From assembly GCA_021783385.1 (NCBI GenBank), contig JAJXTX010000163.1:1-5982 (forward strand): a stretch of DNA of 5,982 bases, in the 5' to 3' direction. Positions within the stretch are counted from its first letter, which is position 1. Each line of letters starts with the position of its first letter. Source of the DNA: Pseudomonadota bacterium. Lineage in GTDB: Bacteria > Pseudomonadota > Gammaproteobacteria > Xanthomonadales > Rhodanobacteraceae. The notes beneath the pieces are model-generated. The model made no database searches. It was not told the DNA's origin and worked only from the letters and a program-made list of their open reading frames with translations. Shown one piece after another: positions 1 through 5,659 of the stretch. The position numbers and the translations under genes are program-made.

Positions 1-233
1 TCCTGAACCTGCTGGACAAGAACTGGGGCGTCACCCGCTACGCCAACTTCGGTACGCGCACGCTGGCTGGCTACAATGGCGTCAACGCGCAGGGCCAGTA
101 CGTCTACACGCTGCCCACCGACAGCAATGGCAACTATCAGCCGCAGCCGCTCACGTACTATGACGCCGGCAGCAATCCCACCCGCGTGGTTTCGCGCTGG
201 TCGGCCATGCTCACCCTGCGCTACACCTTCTGA
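1..233 (+). CDS. TonB-dependent receptor (Oar-like), C-terminal fragment
   Basis: This is the 3' end of a gene that begins outside the window. The frame starting at base 3 is open for 76 codons and stops with TGA at 231-233. The tail reads as alternating polar and aromatic beta-strand sequence: an early NLLDKNWGV segment, several Tyr-rich strands, and a final strand ending SRWSAMLTLRYTF. A terminal Phe after alternating hydrophobic residues is the signal recognised by the BAM complex for outer-membrane barrel insertion. The NLL.KNWG and SRW...L.LRYTF pattern resembles the last strands of large Oar-like TonB-dependent receptors with a carboxypeptidase-regulatory N-terminal domain, which are common in Xanthomonadales. 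Such proteins take up scarce nutrients or act as surface proteins across the outer membrane. The substrate cannot be told from this fragment. The barrel assignment is firm; the Oar-like subfamily is less so, because plug and TonB box are not visible. Confidence 0.8.
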   Translation, partial: LNLLDKNWGVTRYANFGTRTLAGYNGVNAQGQYVYTLPTDSNGNYQPQPLTYYDAGSNPTRVVSRWSAMLTLRYTF

Positions 234-257
234 TCGGGTGCCAGCAAGCCAACATCG

Positions 258-287
258 AGCCGGCGTCCGCAAAGGCGCCGGCTTTTT
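258..287 (+). terminator. Intrinsic terminator after the receptor gene
   Basis: A perfect 8-bp stem AGCCGGCG (258-265) pairs with CGCCGGCT (276-283) across a 10-base loop and runs straight into five T residues (283-287). It lies 25 bases after the receptor stop codon and ahead of ppnN, so it should separate the two transcription units. Confidence 0.85.
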
Positions 288-387
288 GCTGACTTGACCG
301 CAGGTGGATGGCCGCGGGATGCTGGACGGTCAGTTGCGCCGCGGGCGCGCGCGTTGTGCTACAGCATGCCAAGGAGATCGTTTTCAG

Positions 388-1788
388 ATGAATGACACAG
401 ACACCGGTGCGACGGCGCGATCCGCCACGGTCAGCGCCCGGATCTCGCCGATCGGCGGGCTGGACATCCTCTCGCGCAACGAGGTGGCGCGCCTGCGCGG
501 CGCCAGCGATTCCGGCCTGCATGCCCTGCTGCGCCGCTGCGCGCTGGCGGTGCTCACCTCGGGCAGCATCAGCGACGATCCGCGGGCGATCCTGGAGCAG
601 TACCCGGATTTCGACATCCAGGTGCTGCAGCAGGATCGCGGCATCAAGATCGAACTCAGCCACGCGCCGGCGCAGGCGTTTGTGGACGGGCAGATCATCC
701 GCGGCATCAACGAGCTGCTGGTGGCGGTGGTGCGCGACATCGTCTATGTGTCGACCCAGCTGGAACAGGCCGGCGGCGACCTCGACGGCTCGGCCGGGCT
801 GACCCAGGGAGTATTCGAGATCCTGCGCAACGCGCGCATCCTGAAGCCGCACATCGATCCCAGTCTGGTGGTGTGCTGGGGTGGCCATTCGATCTCGCGC
901 GACGAATACGACTACACCAAGATGGTCGGCTACCAGCTTGGTCTGCGCGGGCTGGACATCTGCACCGGCTGCGGTCCGGGCGCGATGAAGGGGCCGATGA
1001 AGGGCGCGACCATCGGGCACGCCAAGCAGCGGCGTCGGCCCAACCGCTACATCGGCATCACCGAGCCGGGCATCATCGCGGCCGAGTCGCCCAACCCGAT
1101 CGTCAACCACCTGGTGATCATGCCGGACATCGAGAAGCGGCTGGAGGCGTTCGTGCGCATCGGCCACGGCATCCTCGTGTTTCCCGGCGGCGTCGGCACC
1201 GCCGAGGAAATCCTCTACCTGCTCGGCATCCTGCTGCATCCGGACAATGCGGGCACACCGTTTCCGCTGATCCTCAGCGGCCCGCGCCAGTCCGCCGCGT
1301 ACTTCGAGCAGATCGACCGCTTCCTGCGCCTGACCCTGGGCGACGAAGTGGCGCAGCACTACCAGATCATCGTGGACGATCCGGCCGCGGTGGCGCGGGC
1401 GATGGTGAAGGGCATCGACAAGGTGCGCCACCATCGGCTGGATACCCGCGACGCCTTCTTCTTCAACTGGGCGCTGCAGATTCCGCTGGCGTTCCAGATG
1501 CCGTTCCGGCCCACCCACGAGGCGATGCGCGCGCTGCAGATCCGTCGCGATCGTCCGCGGCACGAGCTGGCAGCGGATCTGCGGCGCGCGTTCTCCGGCA
1601 TCGTCGCGGGCAACGTGAAGGAGGAGGGCGTGCGCGCGATCGAACAGTTTGGTCCGTTCGACATCGACGGCGATGCCGACATCATGCGCGCGCTCGACAA
1701 GCTGCTGCGGTCGTTCGTCGAGCAGCAGCGCATGAAGCTGCCCGGCGGCGCGGCCTACGTCCCCTGTTATCGGGTACGCACGGGCTGA
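388..1788 (+). CDS. ppnN: Nucleotide 5'-monophosphate nucleosidase PpnN (YgdH)
   Basis: This 466-residue cytoplasmic enzyme cleaves the N-glycosidic bond of purine and pyrimidine nucleoside monophosphates to give free base and ribose 5-phosphate. In E. coli the family binds (p)ppGpp and tunes nucleotide pools during the stringent response. The protein matches the recalled E. coli PpnN (454 residues) over its whole length. The N-terminal domain has LAVLTSGSISDDP (53-65) and AFVDGQIIR (97-105). The central LOG/lysine-decarboxylase-like Rossmann domain has CWGGHSI (163-169), CGPGAM (195-200), PMKGA (203-207) and the signature PGGVGTAEE (266-274). The C-terminal domain has LAADLRRAFSGIVAGNVKE and ends with RMKLPGG..YVPCY. 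I chose ATG 388 because AAGGAG (371-376) lies 11 bases upstream and the protein then begins close to the E. coli start. An in-frame ATG at 304 would add 28 residues with no family counterpart. E. coli has Glu where this protein has Lys201, just before PMKG. The gene stands alone, with terminators or a tRNA on either side. Confidence 0.96.
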   Translation: MNDTDTGATARSATVSARISPIGGLDILSRNEVARLRGASDSGLHALLRRCALAVLTSGSISDDPRAILEQYPDFDIQVLQQDRGIKIELSHAPAQAFVDGQIIRGINELLVAVVRDIVYVSTQLEQAGGDLDGSAGLTQGVFEILRNARILKPHIDPSLVVCWGGHSISRDEYDYTKMVGYQLGLRGLDICTGCGPGAMKGPMKGATIGHAKQRRRPNRYIGITEPGIIAAESPNPIVNHLVIMPDIEKRLEAFVRIGHGILVFPGGVGTAEEILYLLGILLHPDNAGTPFPLILSGPRQSAAYFEQIDRFLRLTLGDEVAQHYQIIVDDPAAVARAMVKGIDKVRHHRLDTRDAFFFNWALQIPLAFQMPFRPTHEAMRALQIRRDRPRHELAADLRRAFSGIVAGNVKEEGVRAIEQFGPFDIDGDADIMRALDKLLRSFVEQQRMKLPGGAAYVPCYRVRTG

Positions 1789-1816
1789 GCTGCCGCCTGC
1801 ACCATGCCCTCACGGC

Positions 1817-1845
1817 TTGACAGCTCGCCGCACGATCTACAAACT
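1817..1845 (+). promoter_or_regulatory. Possible sigma-70 promoter for tRNA-Asn
   Basis: A perfect TTGACA (1817-1822) lies 35 bases before the mature tRNA 5' end. At 17-base spacing the -10 would be CAAACT (1840-1845, three of six matches). TACAAA (1838-1843) matches four of six but at 15-base spacing. The -35 box is convincing and placed correctly for a tRNA promoter; the -10 is weak. No terminator was seen between the ppnN stop and this site, so read-through from ppnN is an alternative source of the tRNA. Confidence 0.45.
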
Positions 1846-1856
1846 ACGCAGCTCAC

Positions 1857-1933
1857 GCCCGAATAGCTCAGCTGGTTAGAGCACTTGACTGTTAATCAGG
1901 GGGTCGCTGGTTCGAGTCCAGCTTCGGGCGCCA
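1857..1933 (+). tRNA. tRNA-Asn (anticodon GUU)
   Basis: All parts of a 77-base tRNA can be folded by eye. The acceptor stem GCCCGAA (1857-1863) pairs with TTCGGGC (1923-1929), followed by discriminator G1930 and an encoded CCA (1931-1933). The D stem is GCTC (1866-1869) with GAGC (1879-1882). The anticodon stem CTTGA (1884-1888) pairs with TCAGG (1896-1900), including one G-U pair, around loop CTGTTAA with anticodon GTT at 1891-1893. The variable loop is five bases. The T stem GCTGG/CCAGC is perfect around TTCGAGT. Anticodon GUU reads the asparagine codons AAU and AAC. Confidence 0.97.
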
Positions 1934-1940
1934 TCTTTCC

Positions 1941-1974
1941 AAGGCCAGCAATCCATTGCTGGCCTTTGCTTTTT
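1941..1974 (+). terminator. Intrinsic terminator of tRNA-Asn
   Basis: A perfect 11-bp stem, AAGGCCAGCAA (1941-1951) with TTGCTGGCCTT (1956-1966), closes a 4-base loop TCCA and is followed by a T-rich tail (1965-1974, TTTGCTTTTT). It starts eight bases after the tRNA CCA end. On the opposite strand the T-run is missing, so it should work mainly for the tRNA and not for the converging motAB transcript. Confidence 0.92.
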
Positions 1975-2028
1975 CAGCGATGCAGGCGATTTTGTCGCGG
2001 CGATGTTGGGCTGCTCTTCGCATGCGCT

Positions 2029-2056
2029 TCGCCACGTTCCGAGCGAACGGTGGCGA
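2029..2056 (-). terminator. Strong hairpin beyond motB, possible 3' end of motAB mRNA
   Basis: The arms TCGCCACGTTC (2029-2039) and 2045-2056 form an 11-bp stem with a single bulged G (2049) around a 5-base loop. The hairpin lies about 60 bases past the motB stop in the direction of motB transcription. No T-run follows it on that strand, so it is not a textbook intrinsic terminator. It could stabilise the 3' end of the motAB message or act with Rho. The remaining sequence between the tRNA terminator and the motB stop shows no gene. Confidence 0.35.
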
Positions 2057-2116
2057 TGACGCACGCGGGCCACATCCAGATGGCGACGATCAGAACCCGT
2101 GACCCGTTTCCGGGGC

Positions 2117-3091
2117 TTACGATGGCGTCGCCACCGCTTTGCGGCCGGTTGTCGGTGCGGGGTGTGCCGGTACGTTCGGCGCCGAGGCAGCGCCACTCAT
2201 GCCATCGGCCATCTCCTGTGATCGCGCGGCCTTCTCGGCCTGGCGGGTCATCACGATGATGCTGATACGACGATTGATCGGATCGCCGGGATTCGCCTTG
2301 TCGAACGGCACCGAGGCCGCCAGGCCGACCACCCGGGCAACCTTGCCGGCCTGCAGGCCACCGGCAATCAACGCCCGTCGCGCCGCGTTGGCGCGATCCG
2401 CCGACAGCTCCCAGTTGCTGTAGTCGTGCGTGCCGCTGTACGGTGCATCATCGGTGTGGCCCGCAATGCTGATCATGTTCGGCACGCTGTTGATGGATGC
2501 GCCAAGCTCGCCAAGAATCTTCACGGTATACGGCTTGAGTTTGGCGCTGCCCAGATCGAACATCGGACGGTTGAGCTTGTCGACAATCTGGATGCGCAGG
2601 CCTTCCGGGGTGATGTCGAGCAGCAACTGATCCTTGAACGGTGCCAGCGCCTGACTGCTCTGGATCGCGGCGTTCAGGTTTTTCATCAGTTCTTCCAGGC
2701 GCGCCTTCTCCTGCTTGCGTGCCAGTGCTTCGGCCGCCTTGACATCCTTCTTGACGATCGGAGCGCCGTGCTTGTCCTTGCCGGGACCATGGGACAGATC
2801 CATCGCCCCGCCAAGCTGGATCATGCTGTCACTGGCACCGCCTGGCCCGAATTGCCCGGGTGGCGCGATCGTCGCCGTACCCGGCGTCATGCTGGGATTC
2901 TTGAAGTATTCGGAAATTGCTGCGCGCTGCTCGCGCGTGCCCACGCCGAGCAGCCACATCACCAGGAAAAACGCCATCATCGCGGTGACGAAGTCAGCGT
3001 AGGCCACTTTCCATGCCCCGCCGTGGTGGCCGTGCTTTTGCCGCTTTTTCCGACGCACAATGATCAGCGGCTGAAAATTCTGCTCGCTCAC
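2117..3091 (-). CDS. motB: Flagellar motor stator protein MotB
   Basis: This 324-residue stator subunit anchors the MotA/MotB ion channel to peptidoglycan and carries the proton-binding aspartate that drives flagellar rotation. A basic N-terminus (VRRKKRQKHGHH, 12-23) precedes one membrane helix (about 29-50). That helix holds the hallmark YADF motif with Asp33, the counterpart of E. coli Asp32, then TAMMAFFLVMWL. A Gly/Pro-rich plug and linker region follows (about 66-115), then a charged coiled-coil-like stretch (116-140). The periplasmic OmpA/MotB peptidoglycan-binding domain (about 160-283) has LRIQIVD, NRPMF, GHTDD (211-215), NWELSADRA (226-234) and NRRISI (273-278). The start is GTG (3089-3091). 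It overlaps the motA stop in a GTGA junction, with GGAG seven bases upstream inside motA, which indicates translational coupling. The Ala/Pro-rich tail after about residue 284 is probably disordered. The close match to E. coli MotB suggests a proton-type stator. Confidence 0.97.
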   Translation of the reverse strand: MSEQNFQPLIIVRRKKRQKHGHHGGAWKVAYADFVTAMMAFFLVMWLLGVGTREQRAAISEYFKNPSMTPGTATIAPPGQFGPGGASDSMIQLGGAMDLSHGPGKDKHGAPIVKKDVKAAEALARKQEKARLEELMKNLNAAIQSSQALAPFKDQLLLDITPEGLRIQIVDKLNRPMFDLGSAKLKPYTVKILGELGASINSVPNMISIAGHTDDAPYSGTHDYSNWELSADRANAARRALIAGGLQAGKVARVVGLAASVPFDKANPGDPINRRISIIVMTRQAEKAARSQEMADGMSGAASAPNVPAHPAPTTGRKAVATPS

Positions 3092-3957
3092 TGGCGCGCT
3101 CCGGCGCGCGAACCCTTGAGGTGATCTTCCAGATTCTGGAAACTGGGCCGCGATTGCGCCGACAGCGACTTGCGCGCAAATTCAATCGCCACCTTGGGGT
3201 TGTAACCGCGCAGGCTGGCCATCAGCGCCACCTTGACGCACTCGAACGCCTTGCCATCTTCCTGCACGCGGTTCTCCATCGCCGCCGCCAGCGGGCCGAG
3301 GAAGCCGTAACACAACAGGATGCCCAGGAAGGTGCCTACCAGCGCACCGGCAATGTGCTCGCCAATCCGGGACGTGTCACCCCCCAACTGCGACATGGTC
3401 GTCACGATGCCGAGTACCGCGGCGACGATACCGAAACCCGGCAGGGCGTCAGCCATCTTGGCCACCGCCTGCGACGGTGCCTCCGCCTCAAGATGGTGCG
3501 TCTCCAGTTCCAATTCGAGCAGCTGCTCCAGCTCATGCGGATTCATGCTGCCGCCAACGATCAGTCGCAGGCAATCGGTGATGAACTCGATCAGGTGATG
3601 CTCGGCCAGCAACCGCGGATAGGCAGAAAAAACCGGGCTGGATTCAGGCTCCTCGATATGCGGTTCGAGCCCGAGAATCCCCTCCTTGCGCATCACGCCA
3701 AAGATGTCGTAGAGCAACGCGAGCAGGTCGACATAGTCGTCTTTCCTGTAGGTGGGCCCCTTGATGAGGCCAGCCACTTCGCGCAGTGACGCCTTCACAA
3801 CCTTGCTCGGATTGGCGGTGAGGAACGCGCCCACTGCACCACCACCGATGATGAGCAACTCGTAAGGCTGCCACAGCGCGAGCAACTGCCCGTGGGACAG
3901 TACATAGCCGCCCAGCACGCTTACCAGCACCACCAACGAACCGATCAAGACCAGCAT
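3088..3957 (-). CDS. motA: Flagellar motor stator protein MotA
   Basis: This 289-residue inner-membrane protein (E. coli MotA has 295) surrounds MotB and pushes on FliG as protons flow. Membrane segments lie at about 1-21, 34-50, 170-190 and 201-222, with a large cytoplasmic loop between the second and third. Residues known to matter in E. coli fall at identical numbers here: Arg90 and Glu98, the loop charges that contact FliG, and Pro173 and Pro222 in the channel helices. Other matches are DLLALLYDIF, YPRLLAEH, MNPHELEQL.E.E.ETH, LPGFGIVAAVLGIV and GALVGTFLGILLCYGF. The ATG has GGGAG five bases upstream. A FliA-type promoter gives a leader of about 34 bases. motB follows with a 4-base overlap, so the two form a two-gene late flagellar unit. 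Nothing is missing or broken. Confidence 0.98.
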   Translation of the reverse strand: MLVLIGSLVVLVSVLGGYVLSHGQLLALWQPYELLIIGGGAVGAFLTANPSKVVKASLREVAGLIKGPTYRKDDYVDLLALLYDIFGVMRKEGILGLEPHIEEPESSPVFSAYPRLLAEHHLIEFITDCLRLIVGGSMNPHELEQLLELELETHHLEAEAPSQAVAKMADALPGFGIVAAVLGIVTTMSQLGGDTSRIGEHIAGALVGTFLGILLCYGFLGPLAAAMENRVQEDGKAFECVKVALMASLRGYNPKVAIEFARKSLSAQSRPSFQNLEDHLKGSRAGARQ

Positions 3958-3976
3958 GCTGACTCCCGCGTGAAAT

Positions 3977-4004
3977 CCGATACCTCCCTACCCTGGGATA
4001 TCGG
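3977..4004. repeat. Inverted repeat overlapping the motA -10 box
   Basis: CCGATA (3977-3982) is mirrored by TATCGG (3999-4004). Inside it TCCC (3985-3988) is mirrored by GGGA (3995-3998) around a six-base centre; two unpaired C bases interrupt one arm. The outer right arm coincides with most of the FliA -10 element, and the predicted start site sits in the centre. An mRNA started there would lack half the repeat, so only DNA, or a transcript reading in from upstream, could form the structure. Confidence 0.5.
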
Positions 4005-4024
4005 CTGGGAGGCACGAACATTTA
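3998..4024 (-). promoter_or_regulatory. FliA (sigma-28) promoter of motAB
   Basis: Read on the - strand, TAAA (4021-4024) is followed after exactly 15 bases by GCCGATAT (3998-4005). The sigma-28 consensus is TAAA-N15-GCCGATAA, so 11 of the 12 specified bases match at the exact spacing. Transcription would begin near 3991, about 34 bases before the motA ATG. The position, orientation and target gene all fit class III flagellar control by FliA and the anti-sigma factor FlgM. Confidence 0.88.
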
Positions 4025-4069
4025 GCGTTCAAACGGAATACAAAACGGCCTGAACCTGCCCACGGCAAA

Positions 4070-4085
4070 TGCCGACGCATCGGCA
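4070..4085 (-). terminator. Weak hairpin, candidate terminator of the EAL-HDOD gene
   Basis: TGCCGA (4070-4075) and TCGGCA (4080-4085) form a 6-bp stem with a 4-base loop. On the - strand it is followed only by TTTG, so the U-tract is poor. It lies about 145 bases past the EAL-HDOD stop and ahead of the motA promoter. It is the best terminator candidate in this spacer but is not convincing. Confidence 0.25.
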
Positions 4086-4129
4086 AACCGCCCGGATTCG
4101 CAGGAGTGGCCTGGCACCGAAGCACTCAA

Positions 4130-4154
4130 GGCATGCACATGCCAGCGCGCTGGC
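4130..4154. repeat. Two adjoining palindromes in the motA-upstream spacer
   Basis: GGCATG-CA-CATGCC (4130-4143) is an inverted repeat with 6-base arms. It shares its last three bases with a perfect 14-base palindrome, GCCAGCGCGCTGGC (4141-4154). Together they give 25 bases of nested symmetry. They lie more than 100 bases upstream of the motA FliA promoter and just past the EAL-HDOD gene. The spacer 3958-4229 holds this element, the FliA promoter and the weak hairpin at 4070-4085, but no gene that I can support. Confidence 0.5.
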
Positions 4155-4229
4155 TGGGGCGACGGTCAGTGTCGGGTTCGGGAACCGGCGGTGCCAAAGT
4201 TTGAGCGGCAGCTGACTGGAGCCTGCACG

Positions 4230-5561
4230 TTACCTCGCCGGTGCTGCGCCGGAATGCTCTGCTCGCTGCTCCGGGATGGCGCGCAGCGGCTGGTCAGTTT
4301 CCGGCTTTCCGTTCGCACTTGCATAGACCTGATCGGCCCACTGCGTGGCTTCCAGATAGATCGTGGCCATCCGCTGGATGCGTTGCGGTTGCATGTTCTG
4401 GCTGGTCAGCTTGCCAGCCTCCCACGCGAGGACCTGTTCCAGCACGGAGGCGAGCGGGCCGCCTCGACCGGTCAGTGCGTCGCTGATTTCAGGCACCAGC
4501 CGCAGGTGGGCCAGCAGAAATTCCATCGGCGCGCACATCAGCGTATCGAGCAGGGAAAACAGGCCGACGGTGAAGGCCATTTCCTTCTGCGTGTTGGGCA
4601 TGCCGGCTGCCAGTTTTTCGCACATCTGGGCGCGGATCAGTGCGGCGCGCAGCAGCTCTGGCGGGCGATCGTCCATGCTGCACAACGACATGGTGTCGAT
4701 CCAGTTGCGCATGCGCGTGACGCCGAAGAAGATCGCCGCCTGCTGCACCGAGTTCAATTGCCGCGGCAACGCGAAATAGGCCGAATTGACGCAGCTCAGC
4801 AGCTTGTAGCTGAGCACCGCATCATCGCGAATGATATTGCCCAGTTCCACCGGCCCGGGATTGGTCTCCTGCAGGGTGCGCATCAACCGCAGCATGCTCA
4901 GCCGGTTGGCGGTCAATACCGGTACCGCCATCGGCTGGGGGATCAACAGGTAGCGCCCCTGGATCGCCTGCAGCGGCAGTTCCACGCAGCGTTGGCAGGT
5001 GACGTGATCATTGACCTGGCCGGCGATCACCCAGATGCCGCGGGCGTGCAGCTGCTCGGTGCGTTGCTGCAGGGTTTCCGGTGCGAGCAGGCTGGCGTCC
5101 AGTCGCACGAACTGCACGAGGTGCAGCAGGCTCTCGATGGCCAGACTGCCGTCCAGATCCCCGTCGGCAGCGTCAAGCATGAGCTGGCAGCCGCGTTCGG
5201 CCATCTGCTGCAGACGTTTCATCAATGACGCATCGGTAGCCACATGCTTCTGCAGCACAATGCCCAGGCGCGGCTGATGCAACAGGACATCGGAATCTTC
5301 CGGCAGCAGTTCGACCGGCATGTTCAAGAAGGCGCGGTTGCCGCGTACCAGCCTTGTCAGTGCGCCATCGGTAATGGTGGAGAGCACACTCTGCAACAAG
5401 GCCTGCTCATCGCCCGGCTCGCGGTGAAACACGATCTCGTAGGCGAACAACTGCCGTTCGCGGTCGAGCATCGGCACCCGCAGCACCGGCATCGGCGTGG
5501 GCATGGGCGGTGCGGCGGCGACCGGCGGTTTGGGGGTGACGAAGGCTTTGAGTTTGCTCAT
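4230..5561 (-). CDS. EAL (degenerate) and HDOD domain regulatory protein, YuxH/COG3434-like
   Basis: A predicted cytoplasmic 443-residue protein of the EAL-HDOD class, whose EAL domain binds or once cleaved c-di-GMP and whose HDOD domain is a non-catalytic HD-like helical module common in signalling proteins. After a Pro-rich N-terminus (10-30) the EAL-like domain runs from about 25 to 210. Recognisable remnants are YEIVFHR (41-47, for EALxR), FLNMPVELL (78-86), GIVLQ (100-104, Gln where Glu is usual), LMLDAADG (127-134, Ala for the second Asp of DDFG), VRLDAS (152-157, Arg for the Lys of IKID), VIAGQVND (178-185, Gly and Asn for the Glu pair) and QGRY (201-204). So many losses make phosphodiesterase activity unlikely. 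The HDOD domain (about 222-405) has LLSCVNSAYFALPR (254-267) and GVTRMRNW (280-287). ATG 5561 is the first start after an in-frame TGA (5568-5570), and no good ribosome-binding site precedes it. It lies 98 bases downstream of flgN, suggesting a motility role, but that is inference. Confidence 0.87.
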   Translation of the reverse strand: MSKLKAFVTPKPPVAAAPPMPTPMPVLRVPMLDRERQLFAYEIVFHREPGDEQALLQSVLSTITDGALTRLVRGNRAFLNMPVELLPEDSDVLLHQPRLGIVLQKHVATDASLMKRLQQMAERGCQLMLDAADGDLDGSLAIESLLHLVQFVRLDASLLAPETLQQRTEQLHARGIWVIAGQVNDHVTCQRCVELPLQAIQGRYLLIPQPMAVPVLTANRLSMLRLMRTLQETNPGPVELGNIIRDDAVLSYKLLSCVNSAYFALPRQLNSVQQAAIFFGVTRMRNWIDTMSLCSMDDRPPELLRAALIRAQMCEKLAAGMPNTQKEMAFTVGLFSLLDTLMCAPMEFLLAHLRLVPEISDALTGRGGPLASVLEQVLAWEAGKLTSQNMQPQRIQRMATIYLEATQWADQVYASANGKPETDQPLRAIPEQRAEHSGAAPAR

Positions 5562-5659
5562 GGTCAGTCATCGCAATGGAAGAGGAGAGATGCCTGCAGG
5601 CTTCGCCGTCAGATGCGGTGTCGCGCATCCACTCGATCCGGCAGTGGCGTTTTCAGCTC

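Noticed and set aside
294..323. Possible ppnN promoter with TTGACC at 294-299
   Set aside because: Five of six bases fit a -35 box, but at 16-18 base spacing the best -10 (GATGCT, 318-323) matches only three of six. It is too weak to annotate.
211..1563. A 450-codon open frame on the - strand lying across ppnN
   Set aside because: ppnN on the + strand matches a known enzyme end to end. The antisense translation is rich in Arg, His, Ala and Asp with no domain pattern, as expected for a shadow frame in GC-rich coding DNA.
873..1820. A 315-codon + strand frame overlapping ppnN in another phase
   Set aside because: Its composition is Arg/Ala/His-rich and low in complexity, and no family motif is visible. 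It is a frame-shifted reading of ppnN.
1857..1933. tRNA-Asn as a possible integration site for a genomic island
   Set aside because: No integrase gene and no direct repeat of the tRNA 3' end is visible downstream. The neighbouring genes are ordinary housekeeping and flagellar genes.
2093..2115. Short CCCG/CGGG hairpin just past the motB stop as a terminator
   Set aside because: The stem is only four to five base pairs with no T-run on the motB strand. The hairpin at 2029-2056 is much stronger.
2426..3124. A 232-codon + strand frame opposite motB
   Set aside because: MotB on the other strand is unambiguous, and this frame has no family features.
4191..5228. A 345-codon + strand frame opposite the EAL-HDOD gene
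   Set aside because: The translation is rich in Gln, His and Arg, with no recognisable domain. The - strand gene has clear EAL and HDOD motifs.
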